DNA from: Lachnospiraceae bacterium
GTDB lineage: Bacteria; Bacillota; Clostridia; Lachnospirales; Lachnospiraceae
Assembly (NCBI GenBank): GCA_015057665.1
Contig: SVDY01000001.1
Coordinates: forward strand, 1-64,000
Length of the DNA: 64,000 bases
Direction: 5' to 3'
Position 1 is the first letter of the stretch; each line of letters begins with the position of its first letter. Shown in pieces: positions 45,294 to 53,852 of this stretch. A program made the translations under genes and the position numbers. The notes under the pieces are model-generated. The model saw only the letters and a program-made list of their open reading frames with translations. It had not been told where the DNA came from and made no database searches.

Positions 45294-46484
45294 ATGAGTC
45301 GTATGATCGGTACAGTATCCCGAGGACTTCGTGCCCCAATTATCAGACAAGGCGATAACATCGTTGATATCGTTACTTCCACTGTTCTTGAAGCAGCAAA
45401 AGATGGCAATTTTGAAATTCAGAATCGCGACATCGTCTGCATGACAGAATCCATCGTTGCCCGTGCACAGGGTAATTACGTATCTGTAGACAATATTGCA
45501 GAAGACGTAAAGAACAAATTCGGCGGTGAAACAGTGGGCGTTATCTTCCCTATCTTAAGCCGTAACCGTTTTGCAATCTGTCTCCGCGGTTTTGCAAGAG
45601 GCGCTAAAAAGATCGTATTAATGTTATCCTATCCATCTGATGAAGTAGGTAATCACTTAATCAGTCTTGATGATATGGACGAAAAAGGCGTGAATCCATA
45701 TACAGACGTTCTCACTCTTGAAAAATACCGTGAGCTTTTCGGATATGAAAAACATGAATTTACAGGTGTAGATTATGTTGAATATTACGAAAGCGTAGTT
45801 CGTGAAGAAGGCGCTGACTGTGAAATCATCTTCGCTAACGATCCACGTGCAATTCTTAACTATACTAAGAATGTATTAAACTGCGATATCCATACAAGAG
45901 CACGTACAAAACGTTTATTAAACGCTGCAGGTGCTGAAATCGTTTACGGAATGGACGAAATCATGAATACATCCATCGACGGTTCCGGCTGGAGCGAATA
46001 TGGTCTTTTAGGTTCCAACAAAGCAACAGAAACTACAGTTAAATTATTCCCTCGCGACTGCCAGCCGGTTGTTGATGCTATTCAGGATAACATCTTAAAA
46101 GAAACCGGTAAACTTGTAGAAGTTATGGTTTACGGCGATGGCGCATTCAAAGATCCAGTAGGAAAAATCTGGGAACTTGCTGACCCTGTTGTTTCCCCAG
46201 CTTACACAGCAGGACTTGAAGGAACACCAAACGAACTTAAGTTAAAATACCTTGCTGATAACGATCTCGCTGACCTTTCCGGCGAAGCATTAAAAGAAGC
46301 AATCAAAAAAGAAATCGTGAAGAAAGACGATAACTTAGTAGGTAAGATGGCATCTGAAGGTACAACACCTCGCCGTCTCACAGACTTAATTGGTTCCCTT
46401 TGTGATTTAACTTCCGGTTCCGGTGACAAAGGAACACCTGTTGTTTACATTCAGGGATATTTCGATAACTATACTACTGAATAA
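45294..46484 (+). CDS. CofE-like (F420-0:gamma-glutamyl ligase family) protein
   Basis: A 396-aa protein with the fold of coenzyme F420-0:L-glutamate ligase: GTVSRGLRAPIIRQGD at the start, NRDIVCMTESIVARAQGNYV near 42-61, GVIFPILSRNRF near 80, VMVYGDGAFKDPVGKIWELAD near 280 and the C-terminal TPVVYIQGYFDNY. Classical CofE proteins are about 250 aa; this long form occurs in Clostridia that lack F420, so the ligated substrate is probably not F420. The start follows AACAAGGAGTG. Codon bias and the strong promoter suggest high expression. A palindrome at the start site suggests repression. It is monocistronic. Confidence 0.82.
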   Translation: MSRMIGTVSRGLRAPIIRQGDNIVDIVTSTVLEAAKDGNFEIQNRDIVCMTESIVARAQGNYVSVDNIAEDVKNKFGGETVGVIFPILSRNRFAICLRGFARGAKKIVLMLSYPSDEVGNHLISLDDMDEKGVNPYTDVLTLEKYRELFGYEKHEFTGVDYVEYYESVVREEGADCEIIFANDPRAILNYTKNVLNCDIHTRARTKRLLNAAGAEIVYGMDEIMNTSIDGSGWSEYGLLGSNKATETTVKLFPRDCQPVVDAIQDNILKETGKLVEVMVYGDGAFKDPVGKIWELADPVVSPAYTAGLEGTPNELKLKYLADNDLADLSGEALKEAIKKEIVKKDDNLVGKMASEGTTPRRLTDLIGSLCDLTSGSGDKGTPVVYIQGYFDNYTTE

Positions 46485-46514
46485 TTCAGTTACAAATTAG
46501 GTATGCATAACACA

Positions 46515-46561
46515 ATAAAAAGCATTGGGACCAGCATTTGCTGAGTTCCAGTGCTTTTTTT
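46515..46561 (+). terminator. Terminator of the CofE-like gene
   Basis: AAAAGCATTGGGA pairs with TTCCAGTGCTTTTT around a loop of about 14 bases, followed by T7; 30 bases past the stop. Confidence 0.8.
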
Positions 46562-46609
46562 GTGTCATTTCAAGTGTCGCAAGCAAAAGGAGGGCACGTC
46601 CAGCCTTTA

Positions 46610-46636
46610 TCAGCACTCTCATTATTCGAGTGCTAA
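46610..46636. promoter_or_regulatory. CIRCE element (HrcA operator)
   Basis: TCAGCACTC (46610-46618), nine bases, GAGTGCTAA (46628-46636). The consensus is TTAGCACTC-N9-GAGTGCTAA, so there is a single mismatch in 18. It lies 140 bases before htpG and 8 bases upstream of the -35 box. Confidence 0.9.
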
Positions 46637-46643
46637 TTTCCCC

Positions 46644-46672
46644 TTGACTTTTCTACCTCTCAGTACTATCAT
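46644..46672 (+). promoter_or_regulatory. htpG promoter
   Basis: TTGACT (46644-46649), 17-base spacer, TATCAT (46667-46672), just downstream of the CIRCE element. Confidence 0.65.
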
Positions 46673-46698
46673 ATTTAATAGTTCGAAATAAAACTATG

Positions 46699-46748
46699 TC
46701 AGATGAGGGATGAATCCCGCACCAAGTCTCGCGAGCGAGACTTGAATC
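46699..46748 (-). repeat. Dispersed 50-bp hairpin repeat, copy A
   Basis: Read on the minus strand: GATTCAAGTCTCGCTCGCGA, GACTTGGTGCGGGATTC, ATCCCTCATCTGA. AAGTCTCGC / GCGAGACTT form a 9-bp stem. On the plus strand it lies in the htpG leader, 29 bases before the start codon. Confidence 0.6.
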
Positions 46749-46776
46749 ATATACATTTTCAAAGGAGTGACATCAT

Positions 46777-48705
46777 ATGAAACAAGGAACTTTATCCATT
46801 AACAGCGAAAACATTTTTCCTATTATCAAAAAATGGCTCTATTCCGACCATGATATTTTCTTCCGTGAATTAATTTCTAACGGCTGCGATGCTGTAACAA
46901 AACTTAAAAAATTAGAACTTATGGGCGAATTTGAAGCTCCGGAAGATAATAAATATAGAGTTGACGTAGTCGTATGTCCTGAAGACAAGATTATCAAAAT
47001 CATCGATAACGGTATTGGTATGACCGGAGAAGAAGTAGAAGAATACATTACACAGATTGCTTTCTCCGGTGCAGAAGCATTTTTAGAAAACTATAAAGAT
47101 AAGACAGACGGTGACCAGATCATCGGCCACTTTGGTCTGGGCTTCTATTCTGCATTTATGGTTGCAGAGAGAGTAACCATCGACACTCTTTCTTATAAAG
47201 ACGGTGCACAGGCTGTATTCTGGGAATGTGACGGCGGTACAGAATATCAGATGGGAGCAAGCGACAGAACTGTCCGCGGTACAGAGATTACCCTCTACTT
47301 AAATGAAGACAGTTTTGAGTTTGCAAATGAATGGCGTGCTAGAGAAATCATAAACAAATACTGCTCTTTCATGCCTGTTGACATTTTCTTCATCAATGAA
47401 GATACCAAAGAAGAGGAAGCGAAAGAAGACATTCCGGAAGTCATTGATGCAGAAGAAACAGACTCTGCTGATAGAACAGAAGATTCCACATCCGCTCCAA
47501 CTGAAACTCCGATCAATGACCCTCATCCACTCTGGACAAAACATCCAAATGAATGCAGTGAAGAAGAATACAAAGCTTTCTACCACAAAGTATTTATGGA
47601 TTACAAGGAACCTCTTTTCTGGATCCACTTAAACATGGACTATCCGTTCAACTTAAAAGGTATTCTTTACTTCCCTAAGATTACAAATCAGTACGAATCT
47701 ATCGAAGGTACCATCAAGCTTTACAATAATCAGGTATTCATCGCTGACAATATTAAGGAAGTTATCCCCGAATTCCTTCTCCTCTTAAAAGGCGTCATCG
47801 ATTGTCCGGATCTTCCGCTGAACGTATCCAGAAGTGCCCTTCAGAACGATGGTTTTGTGAAAAAAATTTCCGACTATATCACTAAGAAAGTCGCCGACAA
47901 GCTTTCCGGCATGTGTAAAACAGACAAAGAATCCTACGAAAAATACTGGGATGACATCTCTCCATTTATCAAGTTCGGCTGTTTAAAAGATGACAAGTTT
48001 AATAAGAAAATGAACGACTACATCTTATTTAAGAACTTAGAGAGCAAATATCTTACTCTTCCTGAATACCTGGAAGCCGGCAAAGAGAAATATGAAAATA
48101 AGGTCTTCTATGTAACAGACGAAACCATTCAGTCCCAGTACATTCAGATGTTCAAGGAAGAAGGCATGGATGCTGTTTTAATGCTTCATGGCATCGACGC
48201 AGCTTTTATCAATCATCTCGAGATGAAAAATGAAGGGGTAAAATTCCTTCGTATCGACGCCGATCTTTCCGATAATTTCAAAGAAAACGCCGATGAAGAA
48301 GAATTAAAAGAAACTGAAGAAACCCTTTCCTCTCTCTTTAAAAAAGTATTAAATAACGATAAATTAAATATTAAAGTAGAAAAATTAAAAAATACCGACA
48401 CTTCTTCTATTATCACCCTTTCCGAAGAAGCACGAAGAATGCAGGAAATGATGGAAATGTACGGCATGATGGGCGGCATGGATCCATCCATGTTCGGAGC
48501 TGCTGCTGACAGCATGACACTTGTATTAAATGCGAACAACAGCTTAGTTCAGTATGTACTCGCAAATCCGGAAGGAGAACACACCTCTTTATTCTGTGAG
48601 CAGTTATTTGATCTTGCCTTTATTGCAAATAAACCTCTTGCTCCTGAACAGATGAGTAAATTTATCGCCCGCAGTAATAAAATTATGAATTTACTTGCAA
48701 GATAG
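46777..48705 (+). CDS. htpG: HtpG, Hsp90-family chaperone
   Basis: A 642-aa ATP-dependent chaperone of the GHKL fold. N-domain landmarks: DIFFRELISNGCDAVTK (near 27-43), IIDNGIGMTGEEV (near 75-87), GHFGLGFYSAFMVA (near 116-129) and the GTEITLYL strand. Between N and middle domains a charged insert of about 40 residues (EAKEDIPEVIDAEETDSADR onward) recalls the eukaryotic Hsp90 linker. The middle domain has LPLNVSRSALQND and the C-terminal domain has an MMEMYGMMGGMDPSMFG segment. The start follows AAAGGAGTGACATC. A CIRCE element shows HrcA heat-shock control. Confidence 0.96.
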   Translation: MKQGTLSINSENIFPIIKKWLYSDHDIFFRELISNGCDAVTKLKKLELMGEFEAPEDNKYRVDVVVCPEDKIIKIIDNGIGMTGEEVEEYITQIAFSGAEAFLENYKDKTDGDQIIGHFGLGFYSAFMVAERVTIDTLSYKDGAQAVFWECDGGTEYQMGASDRTVRGTEITLYLNEDSFEFANEWRAREIINKYCSFMPVDIFFINEDTKEEEAKEDIPEVIDAEETDSADRTEDSTSAPTETPINDPHPLWTKHPNECSEEEYKAFYHKVFMDYKEPLFWIHLNMDYPFNLKGILYFPKITNQYESIEGTIKLYNNQVFIADNIKEVIPEFLLLLKGVIDCPDLPLNVSRSALQNDGFVKKISDYITKKVADKLSGMCKTDKESYEKYWDDISPFIKFGCLKDDKFNKKMNDYILFKNLESKYLTLPEYLEAGKEKYENKVFYVTDETIQSQYIQMFKEEGMDAVLMLHGIDAAFINHLEMKNEGVKFLRIDADLSDNFKENADEEELKETEETLSSLFKKVLNNDKLNIKVEKLKNTDTSSIITLSEEARRMQEMMEMYGMMGGMDPSMFGAAADSMTLVLNANNSLVQYVLANPEGEHTSLFCEQLFDLAFIANKPLAPEQMSKFIARSNKIMNLLAR

Positions 48706-48732
48706 TATACCTTTATCATAGCTAGGACATAG

Positions 48733-48993
48733 AATAGTGGCAGAATAAAATTTTTATATTTTCTCTTAGTTGATTCCAACAAGAAGTTCTATGGTTCAAA
48801 TAAAAGAACGGTCTAATAGAAAAGCTTCAGGCAGTTTCCGTAAAATTCGAAAACTCACCACAAGTTGTTCTATATGGATTTTATTCCAGTGTTCAAACAC
48901 TCGAATTTTACTATTCCGTTCTTTTCTTTTCACCAAGAACATCTAAGCTGTTATCAAATATCGCAAATATAAAAATTTTATTCTGCCACTATT
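48733..48993. mobile_element. 261-bp foldback (MITE-like) element
   Basis: Perfect 29-bp terminal inverted repeats: AATAGTGGCAGAATAAAATT plus TTTATATTT at 48733-48761, and its exact complement at 48965-48993. Inside, AAAAGAACGG (48802-48811) / CCGTTCTTTT (48916-48925) and TAAAATTCGA (48841-48850) / TCGAATTTTA (48901-48910) pair too, so the whole element can fold into one long hairpin. No open frame and no clear target-site duplication are present. It fills the 414-base gap between htpG and leuB and may also end both transcripts. Confidence 0.65.
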
Positions 48994-49119
48994 TCTTGTG
49001 TATGAATATTAATGATACCAGAATCGACTTCTTTAGGCTTGAAGTGAGTTTGTGATTTTATGGAAACAAACAAAAAAGCAAGTACGGAACCGATTCGGTT
49101 ACACTTACAAAAATGCATA

Positions 49120-50196
49120 CTATTTTGTGAGATAAGAAGTGATGAGTGTTCCGCATTCTTTACAGCCAACCAGTTTCATGCCTTCACTCATAATGTCTGC
49201 AGTACGATAGCCTGCATCAAGATAGTCCGATACTGCCTGTTCAATGGCATCCGCTTCTTTTGCCATATCAAAGCTGAAACGGAGCATCATGGCAGCTGCA
49301 AGAATGGTTCCCACCGGATTAGCCATGTCTTTTCCCGCAATATCCGGGGCAGACCCATGAATCGGTTCGTATAATCCACAGGTTTCGGCACCAAGACTGG
49401 AAGATGGTATCATACCGATGGAACCGGTAATCATAGAGGCCTCATCAGACAGGATATCTCCAAACATATTCTCTGTGACGATAACATCAAACTGAGACGG
49501 ATCTTTTACAATCTGCATAGCACAGTTGTCTACAAACATGTGAGAAAGTTCTACCTCCGGATATTCTTCGGAAAGTCTTGTCATAACTTTCTTCCAGAGG
49601 CGGCTGGAATCCAGCACATTACTCTTCTCCACGGAGCAGAGTTTTTTATTTCTCTTAAGAGCAGTTTCAAAGCCAATTCTTCCGATCCGCTCAATTTCAT
49701 TTTCGCTATAAGTCAAAATGTCAACAGCAGTTTCCACACCATCCGTCACTTCTGTCCTATGTTCTCCAAAATAAATTCCGCCAATCAATTCGCGGACAAT
49801 GATAAAATCGATTCCCTGATCCACGATAGACTTTTTAAGAGGAGAGGCATCTGCAAGCTGCGGCCATATCTTAGCCGGCCGGTTATTACTATATACGCCC
49901 ATGGCTGCACGGAGTTTTAACAGCCCTTTCTCCGGACGCATAGATCCCGGCACATGGTTCCAGCGTTCACCTCCCACAGCACCTAACAGAACACTGTCAG
50001 AATTCAAGCATCGATGCAGCATTTCTTCCGGCAGCGGATCGCCCCATTTGTCAATGGCACAGCCTCCCATGTCTGTTTCTGCATAGTCAAATGTATGTCC
50101 ATACAGCTCGCCAATCCGGTCAAGGACCTTTACAGCCTGTTCTACAATCTCCGGTCCGATTCCGTCTCCACGAATGACCGCAATGTTCTTAGTCAT
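49120..50196 (-). CDS. leuB: 3-isopropylmalate dehydrogenase
   Basis: A 358-aa NAD-dependent beta-decarboxylating dehydrogenase of leucine biosynthesis, turning 3-isopropylmalate into 2-oxoisocaproate. Landmarks: [13 protein letters not shown] at the start, [20 protein letters not shown] (substrate loop), [12 protein letters not shown], the metal region [19 protein letters not shown] with [12 protein letters not shown], and [16 protein letters not shown] for NAD. I start at the ATG giving [10 protein letters not shown], 6 bases after AAGGTG; a GTG three codons earlier is possible. It overlaps leuD by 8 bases and is the last gene of leuCDB. Confidence 0.97.
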   Translation of the reverse strand: MTKNIAVIRGDGIGPEIVEQAVKVLDRIGELYGHTFDYAETDMGGCAIDKWGDPLPEEMLHRCLNSDSVLLGAVGGERWNHVPGSMRPEKGLLKLRAAMGVYSNNRPAKIWPQLADASPLKKSIVDQGIDFIIVRELIGGIYFGEHRTEVTDGVETAVDILTYSENEIERIGRIGFETALKRNKKLCSVEKSNVLDSSRLWKKVMTRLSEEYPEVELSHMFVDNCAMQIVKDPSQFDVIVTENMFGDILSDEASMITGSIGMIPSSSLGAETCGLYEPIHGSAPDIAGKDMANPVGTILAAAMMLRFSFDMAKEADAIEQAVSDYLDAGYRTADIMSEGMKLVGCKECGTLITSYLTK

Positions 50197-50686
50197 CTGC
50201 TTCACCTTCTTTCAAAGCCTTCAACAGACCGCCGGCTTTAATAATGTTCTGAATAAAGTCCGGAAATGGCTGAGCCTTGTATGTTTTACCCGTGGTAATA
50301 TTGCGAATCATACCTGTATCAAAATCTACGTGCACCTGCTCATCTGCCTTTATCTCTTCCGCCGCTTCCTCGCATTCCAAAATCGGAAGACCTATATTAA
50401 TTGCATTGCGGTAAAAGATTCGGGCGAAACTTTTGGCAATCACACAGCCTGTACCGCATGTCTTAATAACAAGAGGGGCATGCTCTCTGGACGAACCGCA
50501 GCCAAAATTCCATCCGGCCACAATCACATCCCCTGCCTTTACTTTATTTACGAAGCTTTCATCAATGTCTTCCATACAATGAAGAGCCAGTTCTTTTGCA
50601 TCCGGCGTATTCAGATATCGGGCCGGAATAATAACGTCTGTATCCACATTATCAGGATATTTAAATACTTTTCCCTGTGTGTTCAT
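50189..50686 (-). CDS. leuD: Isopropylmalate isomerase small subunit
   Basis: A 165-aa small subunit of 3-isopropylmalate dehydratase, which with LeuC isomerises 2- to 3-isopropylmalate. Family signatures: [17 protein letters not shown] near 9-25, [15 protein letters not shown] near 57-71, [16 protein letters not shown] near 87-102. Length matches the short class shared with archaea and Clostridia (about 160-165). The start follows AGGAGGACTAGTTC; 3 bases separate it from leuC, and it overlaps leuB. Confidence 0.97.
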   Translation of the reverse strand: MNTQGKVFKYPDNVDTDVIIPARYLNTPDAKELALHCMEDIDESFVNKVKAGDVIVAGWNFGCGSSREHAPLVIKTCGTGCVIAKSFARIFYRNAINIGLPILECEEAAEEIKADEQVHVDFDTGMIRNITTGKTYKAQPFPDFIQNIIKAGGLLKALKEGEADD

Positions 50687-50689
50687 GAA

Positions 50690-51949
50690 CTAGTCCTCCT
50701 TATATTCCGTGATATATCCGGTAATGGCACTGGCTGCTGCCGTATAGGGAGATGCCAGATAAACCTCACTGTCCACATGCCCCATACGTCCTACAAAATT
50801 TCGATTTGTCGTTGCCACGCATCGTTCTCCGGCTGCCAGAATGCCCATATAACCCCCCAGACAAGGTCCGCAGGTCGGAGTGGAAACAACTGCCCCTGCA
50901 TCAATAAAAGCAGTCACATAGCCTTTCTCAATGCACTCTCGATATATCTGCATGGTTGCAGGGATAATAATGCAGCGCACGCCATCTGCAACCCTTTTTC
51001 CTTTCAAAATATCGTAAGCCGCTTCCATATCTTCCATTCGTCCATTGGTACAGCTTCCGATTACAACCTGATCGATCTTAATATGGGAAAGCTTACAGGC
51101 AGGGTGAGTATTCTCAGGAAGATGAGGACAGGCAACAACCGGTACGATTGAATTAAGATCCACATCGATTACCTCGTCATATTCCGCATCTATGTCCCCA
51201 TGATAGACTACAGGTTCTCTTCCACTTCTGCCTTCCAGATATTTTAGTGTAATCTCATCTACCGGAAAAATTCCGTTCTTTGCACCTGCTTCCACTGCCA
51301 TATTGCAAATGCAGAAACGGTCATCCATGGTAAGTGCACAAACGCCTTCCCCTGTAAACTCCATACTTTTATAAAGGGCACCATCTACGCCAATCCGACC
51401 GATTATAGTTAGAATCACATCTTTTCCGCTGCATCCTTTCGGAAGCCTTCCTGTCAGATTAAACTTGACTGCGGAAGGGACCTTGAACCAGGCTGTTCCT
51501 GTTGCCATTCCGGCTGCCATATCCGTAGAACCCACCCCTGTGGAAAAAGCACCCAGGGCACCATAAGTACAGGTATGACTGTCTGCTCCTATGATACAAT
51601 CTCCGGCCGTCACAACTCCCTGTTCCGGCAAAAGTGCATGTTCGATTCCCATTCTGCCCACATCATAAAAATGACTGACTTTATGACAGCAGGCAAACTC
51701 CCTGCAGCTTTTTGACTGCTCTGCTGCTTTTATATCTTTGTTCGGCACAAAATGATCAAGAACAATGGCTATTCTGTCTTTATCAAATACCTGCTTAAAT
51801 CCGGCTTTTTTAAACTCATTGATTGCCACGGGAGTCGTAATATCATTGCCGAGGACAAGATCTAATCTGGCATTGATCAGCTGTCCTGCCTTTACCGTCT
51901 CAAGTCCTGCGTGGGCTGCCAGTATTTTTTGTGTCATTGTCATACCCAT
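50690..51949 (-). CDS. leuC: Isopropylmalate isomerase large subunit
   Basis: A 419-aa aconitase-type large subunit of the leucine pathway. The cluster cysteines are seen in [13 protein letters not shown] (first) and [13 protein letters not shown] (the C-x2-C pair), which bind a 4Fe-4S cluster. [20 protein letters not shown] is also typical. I start at [10 protein letters not shown], after AAAGGAAACAGAAG. It heads the leuCDB operon; leuA is not in the window. The leader carries a tandem TACTATACTGTA repeat and a perfect TATAAT upstream. Confidence 0.96.
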   Translation of the reverse strand: MGMTMTQKILAAHAGLETVKAGQLINARLDLVLGNDITTPVAINEFKKAGFKQVFDKDRIAIVLDHFVPNKDIKAAEQSKSCREFACCHKVSHFYDVGRMGIEHALLPEQGVVTAGDCIIGADSHTCTYGALGAFSTGVGSTDMAAGMATGTAWFKVPSAVKFNLTGRLPKGCSGKDVILTIIGRIGVDGALYKSMEFTGEGVCALTMDDRFCICNMAVEAGAKNGIFPVDEITLKYLEGRSGREPVVYHGDIDAEYDEVIDVDLNSIVPVVACPHLPENTHPACKLSHIKIDQVVIGSCTNGRMEDMEAAYDILKGKRVADGVRCIIIPATMQIYRECIEKGYVTAFIDAGAVVSTPTCGPCLGGYMGILAAGERCVATTNRNFVGRMGHVDSEVYLASPYTAAASAITGYITEYKED

Positions 51950-51971
51950 ACTGCTTCTGTTTCCTTTCATA

Positions 51972-52001
51972 TACTATACTGTAGTCTATTACTATACTGT
52001 A
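51972..52001. repeat. Tandem 12-bp repeat in the leuC leader
   Basis: TACTATACTGTA occurs exactly at 51972-51983 and 51990-52001, an 18-base period, between the leuC promoter and its ribosome binding site. It could be an operator pair or a leader RNA element. Confidence 0.55.
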
Positions 52002-52050
52002 ATTCTATGTATCATCCGCCCTTTCAAGCATACGGATTCCTCTCATATGC

Positions 52051-52079
52051 ATTATATCACCTTTTTTTCCTATGCTGAA
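52051..52079 (-). promoter_or_regulatory. Promoter of leuCDB
   Basis: Minus strand: perfect -10 TATAAT (52051-52056), 17-base spacer, weak -35 TTCAGC (52074-52079). A weak -35 fits a regulated promoter. No T-box or leucine-rich leader peptide was seen in the 306-base divergent region 51950-52255. Confidence 0.5.
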
Positions 52080-52091
52080 TAAGAAGTTTTA

Positions 52092-52119
52092 TTGAATTAT
52101 TTTTATTTTTTCTTATAAT
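52092..52119 (+). promoter_or_regulatory. Promoter of the HtrA gene
   Basis: TTGAAT (52092-52097), 16-base spacer, perfect TATAAT (52114-52119); leader of about 130 bases to the start codon. Confidence 0.55.
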
Positions 52120-52255
52120 AATATAGAAAGTCATTTCTCCATACTTTGATGACAAAGCCAACACAATTTTTACACAAATGACTGATACTATATGGCTATC
52201 AGCCACCATGCTGATTTTTATGAAAAGAATCATTTATTCAGAAAGGAGTGTTTCT

Positions 52256-53707
52256 ATGAACGATTATAATTCTGATTTATTCGATAATACAACCGGCAGC
52301 CAGAGATCTGAGACAGGAGAACAGGCTAATTTTTCTTCCTTCAGCCAGACTGGCAGTGAAACAGCCCAAACACCTTATTTTAACCGGCTCCATGAGGAAC
52401 AGCCATCTCATCAGGATCCTTACTCTCATGGAACAGAAACTCAGGATTCCACCTACCATTACAGTTATGTAAAGCAGCAGGAAGAACCATTCTATACTAC
52501 CCCACCGGCTCCCCCTAAAAAGAAACGTAAAAAACGCGGCAAGGGCAGATATATTGCCAAACTCATCGCCTCTGCTCTGGTATTCGGTCTCGTGGCAGGC
52601 GCAGCATTTAACGGATTCAATTATGTCTATTATAAGATCAATCCGTCTGCTGACCCATCCAAAAATGTAATTTCATCCACAAACACATTAAATATTTCAG
52701 GAAATACCATTTCCACTACAACAGACCTTTCCACTATGGTAGAAAACGTAATGCCTTCCATCGTTTCCATTACAAGTATTGTGGAACAGAGAATCAATTA
52801 CGGTTTCTTTGGCAGCGGCATTCAGGAAGCAGAAGGAGCAGGATCCGGTATTATTATCGGACAGAATGACAATGAACTTCTCATTGTTACCAACTATCAC
52901 GTAATTGAAGATGCCAAATCCATCTCTGTCGGTTTTATCGACGAGAATGATGCAGATGCCACAGTCAAAGGCTATGATTCCGACGCAGATCTTGCTGTAG
53001 TATCTGTATCTTTAAAGGAATTAACAGCAGACACCAAATCAGCCATTAAGGTTGCAACCCTTGGCCAATCCTCCGCATTAAAAGTAGGAGAACCGGCTAT
53101 CGCTATTGGAAATGCTCTCGGTTATGGTCAATCTGTAACAGCAGGCTATGTAAGCGCTCTTGACAGAGAAGTTGCCCTCACAGACAAGACTATGACTCTT
53201 CTTCAGACAGATGCTGCCATCAACCCTGGCAACAGCGGCGGCGCCCTCTTAAACATCAAAGGAGAAGTCATCGGTATCAACACAGTGAAATACTCTGATA
53301 CAACCGTAGAAGGTATGGGATATGCGATTCCAATTGATACTGCCGCTCCTATTATCAAATCTCTCATGAACAAAGAAGTCGTTCCGGAAAGTGAACAGGC
53401 ATACCTTGGAATCACCGGCATGAACATTACGGAATCCTATTCTCAGCAATTGAATCTTCCGGAAGGTATCTACGTCCGCGAAGTTCAGGCTGACTCTCCT
53501 GCAGACAAAGGCGGCATCCACGCAGGGGATGTTATCACCAAATTCAACGGCAACAGCATCTCCTCTATGGAGAATCTGATTGGCAAGCTGGAAAGCTACA
53601 GAGCCGGCGATGAGATTACCCTCTCTGTAAAACGAATGACAAATCACGGTCAGTATGAAGAGACGGATTTACGCATCACATTGGGTGCAAAATCTGACGC
53701 CAAATAA
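52256..53707 (+). CDS. htrA: HtrA/DegP-like membrane serine protease
   Basis: A 483-aa surface protease for damaged exported proteins. A disordered cytoplasmic N-region (1-85) and a basic stretch (KKKRKKRGKG, 88-97) precede one membrane helix (about 100-122), then a trypsin-like domain with H215 (VTNYHVIED), D245 (SDADLAVV) and S327 (GNSGGALLN), and one PDZ domain (about 390-480; VREVQADSPADKGGIHAGDV). This is the YkdA/YvtA-like Gram-positive layout. The start at MNDYNSDLF follows GAAAGGAGTG. It diverges from leuCDB and ends at a terminator shared with the CinA-like gene. Confidence 0.95.
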   Translation: MNDYNSDLFDNTTGSQRSETGEQANFSSFSQTGSETAQTPYFNRLHEEQPSHQDPYSHGTETQDSTYHYSYVKQQEEPFYTTPPAPPKKKRKKRGKGRYIAKLIASALVFGLVAGAAFNGFNYVYYKINPSADPSKNVISSTNTLNISGNTISTTTDLSTMVENVMPSIVSITSIVEQRINYGFFGSGIQEAEGAGSGIIIGQNDNELLIVTNYHVIEDAKSISVGFIDENDADATVKGYDSDADLAVVSVSLKELTADTKSAIKVATLGQSSALKVGEPAIAIGNALGYGQSVTAGYVSALDREVALTDKTMTLLQTDAAINPGNSGGALLNIKGEVIGINTVKYSDTTVEGMGYAIPIDTAAPIIKSLMNKEVVPESEQAYLGITGMNITESYSQQLNLPEGIYVREVQADSPADKGGIHAGDVITKFNGNSISSMENLIGKLESYRAGDEITLSVKRMTNHGQYEETDLRITLGAKSDAK

Positions 53708-53752
53708 AAACCTCTTCCCTACTCCCTTTCTTTCTATATAATAAAAATATAT

Positions 53753-53797
53753 AATAAAAATCCCCGGTCATCTCACATGATTTGACCGGGGATTTCT
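53753..53797. terminator. Bidirectional terminator between htrA and the CinA-like gene
   Basis: AATCCCCGGTCA (53759-53770) / TGACCGGGGATT (53783-53794), flanked by A5 on the left and a T-rich stretch on the right. It suits both convergent genes. Confidence 0.85.
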
Positions 53798-53852
53798 ATT
53801 TTACACAAAAGGCACTTTCATGCCAATTTTTTATCCTTAACTTATTTTATGC

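Noticed and set aside
50174-51151. 325-codon plus-strand frame
   Set aside because: Antisense to leuD and leuC, which carry full family motifs; the frame has no family features.
51950-52255. T-box or leucine attenuator before leuC
   Set aside because: No T-box sequence (TGGN with AGGGTGGNACCGCG-like motif), no run of Leu codons and no antiterminator/terminator pair were found.
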